A stretch of DNA of 64,000 bases from JBCCGI01 sp039029355. Its GTDB lineage: Bacteria; Planctomycetota; UBA1135; GCA-002686595. The stretch spans positions 1 to 64,000 of the forward strand of contig JBCCGI010000003.1 of the NCBI GenBank assembly GCA_039029355.1, written 5' to 3'. A program made the position numbers and the translations under genes. Below, piece after piece: positions 32,789 to 41,493 of this stretch. Each line of letters opens with the position of its first letter. Positions within the stretch are counted from its first letter, which is position 1. A model generated the notes under the pieces. That model was not told where the DNA came from. It saw only the letters and a program-made list of their open reading frames with translations, and did no database searches.

Positions 32789-34195
32789 ATGAGATTCGCG
32801 GCAGGGATTCTTTGCGTGATCTCAATCGGGCTTGGAGTGTCGGAAGGCGTCGCGTCGTTGGACGCGCACGCTCCGGAACCCGAGCTCGTTGAGATCGAGG
32901 GTACGTCCATTCGTTACCACCTGATCGGCGTTCCGCCGAAGGAGGCCCCGCGCTCCGGCGTGGGCGTGGCGGTGGTGTTCGCGGGCAGTCTTCGGCCGGA
33001 CGAGCCGGAGGCGCTGTTGCCCGCGGCGCGCAACCTCTACGAGCACGTGTTGGGCCCGGACTATCTGGTCGTGCAGGTCGTGCCGACCGAGGTCGGCCTG
33101 GGCGGCCCGAAGTGGCCGCAGGAAGCGGAGGAGAGCGGGCGTCGGTCGTTGACCGACCGCATCCTGAAGGACCTCCACGGGCGCAAGTACAAGCTCGACA
33201 AGGAGCGCTTCTTCGCGTTCGCCTGGCGGCTCGACGACGACCCGGCACCCTACCGCGCTCTCCTTCAGGAGAAGGCGCGCTATCCGGTGCGCGGGCTCTT
33301 CGTTACGGGCTCGCGGCTGCCCGAAGCCGACCTCTTGGCCGACCTCGACGAGTCCGACGTGCTCGGCGAGCGTGCCGTCTACCTCGACCACCGGCCGTTC
33401 CGTCGGACGGAGAGTCCCGACAGCCGCTCGAGCACGCACGCCTTTGCCCTCGATGCCGAAGAGGCGAAGCGCCGCGCGCTGCGCGCGCAGGAGATCCTGG
33501 CACCGCTCGGAACGGTGACGCGCCTGTCCGGCGCCGACGACGCATACGAGTGGTACAACGCCCTGCCGGTCGACGATCTCACGACGGCCGTGCGCTGGCT
33601 CGAAGCCGTGAGCGGCGCGGGCGCGCGCAAGAAGGTCAAGTCGAAGGACGTCTCGGGCTTCGAGGCGCTGCTGCAGGTGGAGAACCTCGTCCGGCTGCGC
33701 GGCGACGGCGAGGTCGCTGCGCGCGGCGTGGTGTGGACGACGGAGACGCCGTCGGGGCAGCTCGGCGCCGTCGGACTTCCCGACGACCTCGAGGACGCCA
33801 AGCGCGCGGAGTGTCTCGAGACGGTCGGTACCGTCGCGGTCTCCGGGCGCGTTGGGGTCGAGCCCGAGTGGACGTGGGTCGAGACGCGCGTGACGCTGCG
33901 GCTGCCGGGAACCGGCGGCAAGCGTGAGGCCCGAGGGGGAGTTTCGCTGCGGATGCTTCGCGACGGTTTCCTGGTCGACGAGCCGGTTCCGATCATCGAG
34001 CTCACGCGCTCGCAGGAGGAGTGGCGCGAAGTGCGTGCGCTGGTGCCGCTGCGGCCGGAGGCCGACTCGTTCGAGCTGACCTTCGCCGGCGGACACGGCC
34101 GGCTGCAGGTGCAGGAGGCGAGCGTGAAGCCGCTCCGCTGGGACTCGGTTTGGCCCGACCCGGGGCCGATCAGCGCGACGCGACGCGCGCGGTAG
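32789..34195 (+). CDS. secreted alpha/beta-hydrolase-like protein lacking a nucleophile elbow
   Basis: The protein has 468 residues with a signal peptide (MRFAAGILCVISIGLGVSEG) and GGAGGAGG 9 bases upstream. The N-terminal half has an esterase-like layout (GVAVVFAGSLRPDEPEALLP, YEHVLGPDYLVVQVVP). Where such enzymes carry G-x-S-x-G it reads ERFFAFAWRLDDDPAPYRALL, so the serine is absent. VRGLFVTGSRLPEADLLADL follows as the next strand. The C-terminal 180 residues are beta-rich (LRLPGTGGKREARGGVSLRM...). It is probably a non-catalytic hydrolase fold; binding or scaffolding is inference. Confidence 0.55.
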   Translation: MRFAAGILCVISIGLGVSEGVASLDAHAPEPELVEIEGTSIRYHLIGVPPKEAPRSGVGVAVVFAGSLRPDEPEALLPAARNLYEHVLGPDYLVVQVVPTEVGLGGPKWPQEAEESGRRSLTDRILKDLHGRKYKLDKERFFAFAWRLDDDPAPYRALLQEKARYPVRGLFVTGSRLPEADLLADLDESDVLGERAVYLDHRPFRRTESPDSRSSTHAFALDAEEAKRRALRAQEILAPLGTVTRLSGADDAYEWYNALPVDDLTTAVRWLEAVSGAGARKKVKSKDVSGFEALLQVENLVRLRGDGEVAARGVVWTTETPSGQLGAVGLPDDLEDAKRAECLETVGTVAVSGRVGVEPEWTWVETRVTLRLPGTGGKREARGGVSLRMLRDGFLVDEPVPIIELTRSQEEWREVRALVPLRPEADSFELTFAGGHGRLQVQEASVKPLRWDSVWPDPGPISATRRAR

Positions 34196-34209
34196 GAGGA
34201 GGGCGTGTG

Positions 34210-34234
34210 GGCGTCGGCGCGTCGCGCCGGCGCC
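34210..34234. terminator. GC-rich hairpin after the hydrolase-like gene
   Basis: GGCGTCGGCG pairs with CGCCGGCGCC (10 pairs, one T-G) around a 5-base loop, starting 14 bases beyond the stop. No T-run follows. The remaining 240 bases before the fasciclin gene hold no recognisable gene. Confidence 0.4.
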
Positions 34235-34472
34235 CCGCGGGCTTGGGGGAGAGGAGGCGGCGGCTTCGTCGTGTGCTCCCATCTGGCGGCGTGAACGAAG
34301 CCTCATGCCTACCGTCGAGCGCCCGCACGCGAGAGGGGAGCGCAACGGCGTCTCCACAAAGAACTTACGGGTGTGCAGTACGCGGCGTCTAGGGAGCTGA
34401 ATCCGCGGAGATGTGGGGAGCGAAGCGAGAGCAACCCCCTCCCCCTCAACGCAGCCTCCACGCCCTATCGCT

Positions 34473-36362
34473 ATGAAAAGCCCCGCATGCGGCAAGCTGA
34501 TCCTCTTCGCGCTCCCCTGTCTTCTCGTCGCGGCGTGCGGCCACGACGATGACGACGACGACGGCTTCACGATCTCGACGATCGGAGCCTCGCTGAAGGG
34601 GCTCAAGCTCAACACTCTGGACACGGCTATCAAGGCCGCCGACCTCGACGACGACCTCTCGGACACGGCGTCGACGTTCACGCTCTTCGCCCCGACCGAC
34701 GACGCCTTCGACCTGCTGCCGCCCGGCACGCTGGACGACCTGCTGTTGCCCGCCAGCCAACCGGCGCTCATCGACACCCTGCTGTTCCATACGCTGGGTT
34801 CCGAGGTCGACGCGGCCACCGCGCTGGGCCTCTCCTCGGCGACTTCGCTCAACGGAGACGAGCTCGTGCTTGACGTCGTCGGCGGCGACCTGTTCATCAA
34901 CGATGCGCGCGTCATGGAGGCGGACATCTTCGCCGACAACGGCGTGATCCATAAGATCGACCGCGTTCTGCTTCCGCCGCAGGACATCGCGGCGACGCTG
35001 ACCGACCGCGGCTTCTCGACGCTCGTCACCGCGGCCGTGGCCGCCGACCTCGACGACGACCTGGCCGCACCCGGCGACCTCACGATCCTGGCGCCGACCG
35101 ACGCCGCGTTTGACGCCCTTCCGGCCGGAACGCTGGCGTTCCTGCTCGATCCGGCTAACCAGGCCGAGCTCATCGCGCTGCTCAACTACCACCTGATCGC
35201 CGGAAGCGTGACCGCGTCCGCGGCGGTGGGCGTCGAGACCGCGACGACGCTGGCCGGTACGTCGACGCTCTTCTCCGAGGACGACGATGGTCCGCTCGTC
35301 AACGGCGTGCGCATCTCGGCCTTCAACATCCCGTGCACGAACGGCGTGATCCACGTGATCGACGCGGTGCTCACCGAGCCGTCCGACGTTCCCACGACCG
35401 CAACCGACCTCGGTTTCTCGACGCTGGTGACCGCGCTGGTCGCCGCGGAGCTCGACGACGACCTCGCGGGCGCCGGCCCGTTCACCGTCTTCGCGCCGAC
35501 GAACGACGCCTTCGACGCGCTGCCGGCCGGCGCGCTGACCTTCCTGCTGGATCCGGTCAACCAGGCGGATCTGATCGACGTGCTGACCTACCACGTGGTC
35601 GTCGACGAGCTGACGGCGAACGAGGTCTTGGCCGCGGCCACGCTCCCGACTCTGCAGGGGAGCGACCTCACCGTCACCGCCTCGCCGCCGATGGTGGACG
35701 GAGCGAACATCATCACGACCAACGTGCTGGCCTCGAACGGCATCATCCACGCGATCGACGGCGTGCTGCTGCCGCCGGGCTTCAGCTTCCCGACGTCGCA
35801 GCCGTCGGCTTCGGACAACCCGCCGTTCGGCGAGCTGGATCCGTCCACGCTTCCGGCTCCGGCCGACCTGGTCGGCCTGATGGTCGACAACAGCGCCGCG
35901 GCGCTTCCGGCCTGGTCGGCGGGCGACACCGCGCTGGTCGCGGGCTGGGATCGCTTCGACGGCGCCACCGCCGGGCCGCGCGCCGCGGACGCGGCGGGCA
36001 GCGGCGATGCGTCGCTCGTGCTCGAGGCGGGGACCTTCGGCGTCAACGCCGACGGCGACCTGGCCTTCCCGGCCAGCCCGAACCTGCGGGTCGATGCGAA
36101 CATCAACTCCATCCCGTACGAGGTGGTGCTCCAGGTCCGCGGCGCGGGCTCGGATGAGCTCGCGGCTACGCTGCGCCTGGCCGCGCCCGGCGGTGTGGTC
36201 GAGCTGGCTCCCACGAGCAGCCTCGAGCTGACCTCGGGCGAGACGCTGTACGTGTGGCAGCCCGACACCGCCGGCCTGCCGGCCCACGAGCTCGACGTCG
36301 TGCTCAGCGGCGAAGGCTCGGGAGCGGTCGTGGAAGCGCTGCGCTTCCTCGCCCTCCGCTAG
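34473..36362 (+). CDS. lipoprotein with three fasciclin (FAS1) domains
   Basis: The protein has 629 residues. The lipoprotein signal is ILFALPCLLVAACGH (lipobox V-A-A-C), followed by a run of six Asp. Three FAS1 domains lie at about 33-168, 170-303 and 305-437. Each has the two FAS1 motifs, the first as T.LAPTD.AFD.LP.GTL..LL and the second as NGVIH.ID.VLLPP. The domains share long identical peptides (GFSTLVTA, DLDDDL, AFDALPAG), showing internal duplication. A C-terminal beta-rich domain of about 190 residues contains AGWDRFDGATAGPRAADAAG and SSLELTSGETLYVWQPD. FAS1 domains mediate adhesion; a surface adhesin is the likely role. Confidence 0.9.
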   Translation: MKSPACGKLILFALPCLLVAACGHDDDDDDGFTISTIGASLKGLKLNTLDTAIKAADLDDDLSDTASTFTLFAPTDDAFDLLPPGTLDDLLLPASQPALIDTLLFHTLGSEVDAATALGLSSATSLNGDELVLDVVGGDLFINDARVMEADIFADNGVIHKIDRVLLPPQDIAATLTDRGFSTLVTAAVAADLDDDLAAPGDLTILAPTDAAFDALPAGTLAFLLDPANQAELIALLNYHLIAGSVTASAAVGVETATTLAGTSTLFSEDDDGPLVNGVRISAFNIPCTNGVIHVIDAVLTEPSDVPTTATDLGFSTLVTALVAAELDDDLAGAGPFTVFAPTNDAFDALPAGALTFLLDPVNQADLIDVLTYHVVVDELTANEVLAAATLPTLQGSDLTVTASPPMVDGANIITTNVLASNGIIHAIDGVLLPPGFSFPTSQPSASDNPPFGELDPSTLPAPADLVGLMVDNSAAALPAWSAGDTALVAGWDRFDGATAGPRAADAAGSGDASLVLEAGTFGVNADGDLAFPASPNLRVDANINSIPYEVVLQVRGAGSDELAATLRLAAPGGVVELAPTSSLELTSGETLYVWQPDTAGLPAHELDVVLSGEGSGAVVEALRFLALR

Positions 36363-36465
36363 GCGATCGACTTTCTGACCGGCGCGTCTCGTCCCATTTG
36401 GTTCCTGGGGCGGGGCGCGCCTCCTATTTGGGCGCGTGGCGACGGCCGCCTAACAGCGTCGCCCC

Positions 36466-36508
36466 AAACGAAACGAGGCCCCGCAGCGCATGGCGCTGCG
36501 GGGCCTCG
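36466..36508 (-). terminator. strong rho-independent terminator for the small basic protein gene
   Basis: CGAGGCCCCGCAGCGC pairs perfectly with GCGCTGCGGGGCCTCG (16 bp, 36474-36508) around a 3-base loop. On the minus strand the stem is followed by TTTCGTTT. It is the longest perfect terminator-like stem I found in the window and lies about 30 bases past the stop of the minus-strand small gene, marking that gene as a real transcription unit. The plus-strand side lacks a T-run. Confidence 0.8.
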
Positions 36509-36539
36509 TCGTGTGCGGGGCGCGTGAGGGAACCGCGGC

Positions 36540-36749
36540 CTACTCTTCGGGCTCGTCTGCCTCTCGCTCGGCGCGGGCTTCCGGGATCTCATCCATCGGA
36601 TTTACCGGCTCGTCGGTGACACCGGCTTCCCGCTTGCGCTCCTGTTCTTCCTTGAGGAGCAGGCGGCGCTCTGCCTTCTCCCGACGTTTGAAGTGCTTCT
36701 CGCGCTCGCGGCGGCGTTTCTCGACGGATTGTCCGGGTTTCTTTCCGAT
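36540..36749 (-). CDS. small basic coiled-coil protein with apparent non-AUG (ATC) start
   Basis: The frame encodes about 69 residues. A Lys/Arg-rich helix (GKKPGQSVEKRRREREKHF, KRREKAERRLLLKEEQERKR) is followed by an acidic tail (VTDEPVNPMDEIPE, EADEPEE). No ATG, GTG or TTG exists in this frame between an upstream stop near 36925 and the helix. The best initiation point is ATC at 36749, 8 bases after GAGG; another ATC lies two codons earlier. Translation from it would give M-G-K-K-P-G. Support comes from codon bias, charge pattern and the perfect terminator just downstream. It may bind RNA or ribosomes, by composition only. A sequencing error at the start codon is the main alternative. Confidence 0.55.
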   Translation of the reverse strand: MGKKPGQSVEKRRREREKHFKRREKAERRLLLKEEQERKREAGVTDEPVNPMDEIPEARAEREADEPEE

Positions 36750-37075
36750 GGCGATTACCTCAGAGAATGGGCCTTGCGTGGCGGGGGGCGAGCGAGGCCG
36801 AAGGGCCCCCCTTGGTCTTTCTTTTGGAGGGCCGCGCGCGTCGGGAAGCTGGACCCGGGGCGCCGACCCTGATGGGTGAGAGTCTGCCTGAGAGCCTCTG
36901 CTCCCAATCGAAGACTATCACCCGCGCGGGCCCACGGTTCCCGCGTGGCCCCGGCTCTTTCTTGTTTGTTAGGTGTAAGTTGCTTTTTTGTGGGGGTTTA
37001 GCGCCTTCTGCATCCCCGCCCCGGCCGGGAGATGGAGCTCGGGTGCCAGGACGGAGGTTCGGATAGGATCCCCCC
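36750..37075. other. intergenic region with AT-rich tract
   Basis: This is 326 bases between the divergent small basic protein gene and an ECF sigma gene. It contains an unusually AT-rich stretch for this genome near 36955-37000 (runs of T on the plus strand) and an imperfect stem GGCC(C)ACG/CGTGGCC near 36928-36950. Promoters for both genes probably lie here. I see no credible coding frame; one minus-strand frame ending at 36760 has no family features. Confidence 0.4.
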
Positions 37076-37717
37076 GTGCCGGAGCCCCACGAGCTGTACG
37101 AGTTCGAGACGATGGTCCTCATCGATCGGCATCTGGGCGGAGATCCCGAAGCCCTTCAGGTGTTGTTCCAGCGGCACTACCCCACCGTCGAGCGCATTGT
37201 CCGCGTCCGCCTCGGAGCCTTCCTCGCCGGCCGCGAAGAGGTGGGCGACATGGTGCAGGGAACCATGCTGCACGCACTCCGCCACCTGCAGTCGTTCGAA
37301 CCGCGCGAGGATGCGCGCTTCGTCAACTGGCTCGCGAAGATCGCTGCGAACGTGATCCGCGACCGCCAGCGCTACTGGGGCGCGCAGGTCCGCAACCCCG
37401 ACCACGAGGTCGCCCTTGCGCAGCCCGGCCAGCCCGGGTTGGAGGACTCGCGCGGGTGGGACCTCGTGGCCGACACGGCGGCGGTGCCGGAGAAGCTCGA
37501 CAACCGCGAGCGCGAGGAGATCGTGGACGCCTGCCTCGCGTCTCTGCCCGACGCCGACCGCGAGATCATCCTGCTGCGCGACTTCGCCGGCGCCTCGTGG
37601 AGCTACATCGCCGAGGAGCTCGGCGAGCCGACAGTCGCCACGGCGCAGGGGTCGCACAAGCGGGCGCGCGAGGCGCTCAAGGTCTGCGTGCGCCGGCGGC
37701 TGACCGACTCCGCGTAG
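37076..37717 (+). CDS. ECF-type RNA polymerase sigma factor
   Basis: The protein has 213 residues. Sigma region 2 spans about 20-95 (DPEALQVLFQRHYPTVERIV, EVGDMVQGTMLHALRHLQSF, FVNWLAKIAANVIRDRQRYW). Region 4 spans about 145-205 (LASLPDADREIILLRDFAGASWSYIAEELG, SHKRAREALKVCVRRRL). The start is a GTG after GGATAGGA. There is no neighbouring anti-sigma gene and no C-terminal extension, so control is not evident. The gene lies 185 bases upstream of a secreted protein on the same strand, which could be a target. Confidence 0.92.
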   Translation: MPEPHELYEFETMVLIDRHLGGDPEALQVLFQRHYPTVERIVRVRLGAFLAGREEVGDMVQGTMLHALRHLQSFEPREDARFVNWLAKIAANVIRDRQRYWGAQVRNPDHEVALAQPGQPGLEDSRGWDLVADTAAVPEKLDNREREEIVDACLASLPDADREIILLRDFAGASWSYIAEELGEPTVATAQGSHKRAREALKVCVRRRLTDSA

Positions 37718-37902
37718 CGCGGTCGACCGCGGCCGCATAACCGCGGCCCGTCCGCTTTCTCCGACTATCGGGGCGCCTCGCCACGAGATGGCGGCGAAGG
37801 CCCGCGCACGAATCCGCTTACCGCGTGCCCCCCCACAGCGCCGCGGGCGCCGACCGCCTCGCCGAAGTCGGTAGCGGTTGGGGGGCGCCCTACGAGGCTC
37901 CG

Positions 37903-40602
37903 ATGAAGAGACCTGTTCTGGAAGAGATCCGTCCACTCCTGACCTGCATCCCGCTCCTAGCCGCCCTGTCGGCCGCGACCTCGGCCCAGATGGGGGAGGA
38001 TCCGCCGCCCCCGGTCACGCCGGTCGCGAAGCTGCGCTTCACCGTGCCGGAGGTTCCCGCGAGCCTGGCTCCCGACTTCGTGATCCACGGGACGATCCCC
38101 CTGCCGCCCGGCACCTACATCGAGGGGGACCCGGTGCCCTTCAAGCTCGTGGACTACACCGGGGCGCTCGTCGACCCCACGCAGCTCGAGGTCGTCTCGC
38201 GCTACCCCGACGCCGTGAACGACGGCGTCGACGTCGTCGAGCTGTCGGCGCGTATCCCGCGCAACCCCTCGTGGGTCGCGGGCAAGCGCAAGGTGGCCGA
38301 CGTCGTCATCGCGGTCGGCAGCGCCCCGCCGGACCCCGGCACGCCGGACATCCAAGATCTGGTCAACGGGCCGACGGCGGTGCCGACCGATATCCAGGTG
38401 CTGCTGAGCGACCCGTACTCGATCGCGCTCGTCGGCCTCGGTCCGCAGGGCGAGAAGTACTACTGCTTCCCGCTCGACGGCAGCGGCACGATGCGCACCG
38501 ACCGTCACGGCCCGGTCCGCTCGGGCCTGCGCGTCTATCAGACGCTGACGCAGACGCTGCCCATTCCTCCCGGCGACCTGCCGACGCTGATGGGCGCGCA
38601 CGTCTACCTCGAGACGGTCGGCGGCGAGAACGCCCTGCGCTTCAACGTGCGCTTCAACAACGCGCCGGACGGCGCGCTCGAGAGCTCGCCGCTCGACAAC
38701 CCGCGCGGCGAGGTGTTCTTCGATCAGCTGTCGCTCTACCTCAAAGACGACCCGGCCTACGACTGGACCGCGCTACAGCAGTTCGTGGACCCGTACGGCA
38801 TCACGCCGTCCACCGTCCCGGCGATCGACACGGTCCCGGGCTCGACCGAGAACTACCGCGTGTACCCGCTGGTCTCGCCCCTGCCCGGCGACCAAAGCCA
38901 CGTGATGTTCTGCCGCAACCAGTTCTTCCGCCGTCTGGTCATCGCGCCCGCCGCTGAATTCAGCGCGTCGACGTTCACGCCCCAGCGGCTGCTGGTGCAC
39001 GAAGGGCAAGCGTTCTCGAAGTGGGGCACCGATTCCTTCGGCGATCCCCTTTGGTCCTGGTGGAGCGAGGAAACGGAGCGCTACTTCGCGCAGCGACACC
39101 GGCTCGCGAAGCTCAGCTTCTCTAACTCCTCGTACTCGGGCGGGAGCGACATGCGGAGCACGCTGTCGAGCTGGTACAGCGGCCTGCGAAGCGCACTCGC
39201 GAACGAAACCGCGTTCAACGGTCCCTTCGGGGGGGCTCCCGCGCAGTACGGCTGGGCGCGACCGCTCGGCGATCCCTACGGCGGCACCGCCGGTGGCGGC
39301 GGGATCCAGTTCCTGGACGGCGATCGCACGGCGGCCGTGGCCTCGCTCAACGGCTATCGCTACCTCATGCTGCGGCACCGCCTGTGCACCGAGCGCATGC
39401 CGAACGTCCTCTATGGAGCCTTCGGAGAGCACACGACCTACGACACCTGGACCGGTACCCACTCCAGCGGGGAAACGTACTTCAGGATTCAGGCCGGCTT
39501 CCAGATGGACTTCGGACCGAACGACTCCTTCTTCTGCCCCTCGGTGCCGCTCTGGAACCAGAACGCGTACATCGCTTCGGTGGACGGCAAGCCGTTCTAC
39601 TACAACGACCTCAAGCCCTACGCTCCGGTGGATGCCCAGCACCTGTGCCGCTACACCAGCATGGCCAAGGCGCTCTCCTGGCTCGGCAACGATCCGCTTG
39701 CGAAGGACGACGTCCTCGCCCAGGCAGAGCTGTTCCGCATGACGTTCAGCGAGCACCCGAACGTCAACGGCAACTCGGTCGGCTGGAGCCTCTCCGGCAA
39801 GCGCGAGTCGGTTGGCCTCGACGGCGGCTCCGGAGTCGCAGGCTGGGGCTTCGACGTCGGGCGCGGCGAAGGCTGGGGTCTCGACGTGGCCAACGCCGCG
39901 TTCGCGATGCAGGACGATGGTTGGCGGAACGACGTTAGCCAGTGGTACGACAAGACGGTCGAGCTCTTCTATGAGGGCCACGGCGCGACCACCGACGTCA
40001 ACTACGTCGACGAGAACGGAGATCCGCGCGACTGGGGCTTCTGGATCGCGAAGGTCAGCGACAAGCTGTACGGGTTCGGCGCCGGCGTGCGCGCGCGCCA
40101 AAACTGGGAGGAGCTGATCCTCGACACCGGTCTGCGCGGCATTCGCGAGAGCGTGTACTCGCCCGGCACGAGCAACCATGCGGACCTCTCCGAGGTGATC
40201 GACTCGTCGCTCTTCGGCGTCCTCGCTCCTGTGGCGTGGAACGAGAACCTCAAGATCATGTGGGACAAGGCTCCGGTGACGCCGAACCCGTATCCGGGTT
40301 CTCCGATCATCTACAACTGCGACCCGACGATCTTCAGCTGCACGGGACAGTTCCCGCTTCCGGCCATGTACCCGCCCTACGGCATCGGATCGGCCGCGCA
40401 CTACATGTACTCGGCGATGGGGGACGGCTTCGAGACTACCGGCGACGAGCTCTTCCTGCGTCGCGCGCACCTCGTGCTGACGGGTTCGCCCTGCAGCACA
40501 AACTGCGCCGGCGATCTCAAGGACGCGCTCGAGGACGGAGACCCGACCTCCGGCTATAGCGAGTGGTCCAACAAGGTCCACCTGCTCGGCTTGCTCCAGT
40601 AG
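37903..40602 (+). CDS. large secreted protein, possible exo-rhamnogalacturonan lyase-like (PL26/YetA)
   Basis: The protein has 899 residues with a signal peptide (LLTCIPLLAALSAATSAQ). The N-terminal region (FVIHGTIPLPPGTYIEGD, PFKLVDYTGALVDPTQLEVV, SRYPDAVNDGVDVVEL) resembles the RIFT-barrel N-domain of PcRGLX/YetA proteins. That domain opens with a similar 'P.P.G...D......D..G..VP.Q...V.R.PDG' pattern. The large middle and C-terminal part is rich in Trp, Tyr and His (WSWWSEETERYFAQRH, GEGWGLDVANAAFAMQDDGW), as in alpha/alpha-barrel glycan enzymes. The assignment rests on pattern memory and is tentative. A strong terminator follows the gene. Confidence 0.5.
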   Translation: MKRPVLEEIRPLLTCIPLLAALSAATSAQMGEDPPPPVTPVAKLRFTVPEVPASLAPDFVIHGTIPLPPGTYIEGDPVPFKLVDYTGALVDPTQLEVVSRYPDAVNDGVDVVELSARIPRNPSWVAGKRKVADVVIAVGSAPPDPGTPDIQDLVNGPTAVPTDIQVLLSDPYSIALVGLGPQGEKYYCFPLDGSGTMRTDRHGPVRSGLRVYQTLTQTLPIPPGDLPTLMGAHVYLETVGGENALRFNVRFNNAPDGALESSPLDNPRGEVFFDQLSLYLKDDPAYDWTALQQFVDPYGITPSTVPAIDTVPGSTENYRVYPLVSPLPGDQSHVMFCRNQFFRRLVIAPAAEFSASTFTPQRLLVHEGQAFSKWGTDSFGDPLWSWWSEETERYFAQRHRLAKLSFSNSSYSGGSDMRSTLSSWYSGLRSALANETAFNGPFGGAPAQYGWARPLGDPYGGTAGGGGIQFLDGDRTAAVASLNGYRYLMLRHRLCTERMPNVLYGAFGEHTTYDTWTGTHSSGETYFRIQAGFQMDFGPNDSFFCPSVPLWNQNAYIASVDGKPFYYNDLKPYAPVDAQHLCRYTSMAKALSWLGNDPLAKDDVLAQAELFRMTFSEHPNVNGNSVGWSLSGKRESVGLDGGSGVAGWGFDVGRGEGWGLDVANAAFAMQDDGWRNDVSQWYDKTVELFYEGHGATTDVNYVDENGDPRDWGFWIAKVSDKLYGFGAGVRARQNWEELILDTGLRGIRESVYSPGTSNHADLSEVIDSSLFGVLAPVAWNENLKIMWDKAPVTPNPYPGSPIIYNCDPTIFSCTGQFPLPAMYPPYGIGSAAHYMYSAMGDGFETTGDELFLRRAHLVLTGSPCSTNCAGDLKDALEDGDPTSGYSEWSNKVHLLGLLQ

Positions 40603-40616
40603 CGGCCAACGCCGAG

Positions 40617-40653
40617 GCCCCCCCGGTGGCGCGCTGCTCCGGGGGGGCTTTTT
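40617..40653 (+). terminator. rho-independent terminator
   Basis: GCCCCCCCGG pairs with CCGGGGGGGC (10 bp) around a 12-base loop and is followed directly by TTTTT. It lies 14 bases beyond the stop of the large secreted protein gene. It is the clearest classical terminator in the window. Confidence 0.9.
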
Positions 40654-40662
40654 CGTGTCCAG

Positions 40663-41493
40663 CTAGGGGGCGAGCGCTTCGGCCAGGAGCCCTTCGAGGC
40701 CGCCGATCACGACCGCCTGCGCGAACGAGTGCCCGACGCCCTGCAGCAGCGCGAACGATGAGCGTGCCGGCAGGCCGTGTTGTGCTGCGGCGCGCTGCAG
40801 GCCGGCATGCCACGCCTGGGCACGCTGTACGCGGTGCGTTCCCTGGGAAGCGTCGATCTCCTTGTCGCGGTTGAGCATCGCGTCGCGGCGGTCGTCCTCG
40901 CTTCCGACGACGACCAGCGTGGGGATGCGCAGGAACTCCGCGAGGCGGGGCGTCAGGTGCGAGTAGCGCGTGTCCGGCGAGGACGCGATCCCGAGCGGGT
41001 AGGCGGCCCGTGGCGTCGGTAGCGTGTACCAACCGGCGGCCGCGACGACGAGGCGCGAGACGCGCTCGGGCCGCATCAGCGCGTAGCGATGTGCGAACTG
41101 CCCTCCGCCCGAGAAGCCCAGAAGCGCCAGCGGCTCCTCGTCGAGCCCCGCGACGCGGCGCGCGTCCGCGGCCACGCGCTCGAAGAGCTCGAGCGGGTCC
41201 TCGCCACGCCCCTCGCGCCGCGCGAGGCGCTGGTAGCCGCGGTGGCGCTTGCGTCGGAACAGCGGGGCCGCGACAACGACCCCTAGGCGCTCTCCCAGGT
41301 CGGCCAGGAGCAGGGCGTGCTCGAGCCCGTTCCGGCTGGTCCCGTGCACGGACACCAGCAGGTTTCCGCGCTCGCGGATACGCCTGGGTACGTAGAGGTA
41401 ATAGTCCGGCGGGTGCGTGCCCGTGAGTGCGCGCGGAATGATGCGCCCGCGGGGCACGCCGTTGAGCGTCGGATGGGGCGCCACGCTAGCCAC
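40663..41493 (-). CDS. alpha/beta-hydrolase (poly(3-hydroxybutyrate) depolymerase/esterase-like)
   Basis: This is a cytoplasmic protein of 276 residues without a signal peptide. The triad is visible: Ser128 in LLGFSGGGQFAHRYAL, Asp in VVVGSEDDRRDA (about 198), and His in GVGHSFAQA (about 257). An oxyanion region reads LLVSVHGTSRNGLEHALLL. The size and GFSGGG elbow fit feruloyl-esterase or PHB-depolymerase-like enzymes; the substrate is unknown. The GTG start overlaps the ABC transporter stop by 8 bases, making it the last gene of a tightly packed set. Confidence 0.85.
   Translation of the reverse strand: MASVAPHPTLNGVPRGRIIPRALTGTHPPDYYLYVPRRIRERGNLLVSVHGTSRNGLEHALLLADLGERLGVVVAAPLFRRKRHRGYQRLARREGRGEDPLELFERVAADARRVAGLDEEPLALLGFSGGGQFAHRYALMRPERVSRLVVAAAGWYTLPTPRAAYPLGIASSPDTRYSHLTPRLAEFLRIPTLVVVGSEDDRRDAMLNRDKEIDASQGTHRVQRAQAWHAGLQRAAAQHGLPARSSFALLQGVGHSFAQAVVIGGLEGLLAEALAP

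Noticed and set aside
32822..35185. Minus-strand open frame (about 787 codons)
   Set aside because: Ser/Arg-rich shadow of the hydrolase-like and fasciclin genes; no start signal or domain.
36760..37122. Minus-strand open frame of about 120 codons upstream of the small basic protein
   Set aside because: Pro/Arg/Gly-rich, no ribosome site, overlaps the probable promoter region and ends just before the supported small gene in another frame.
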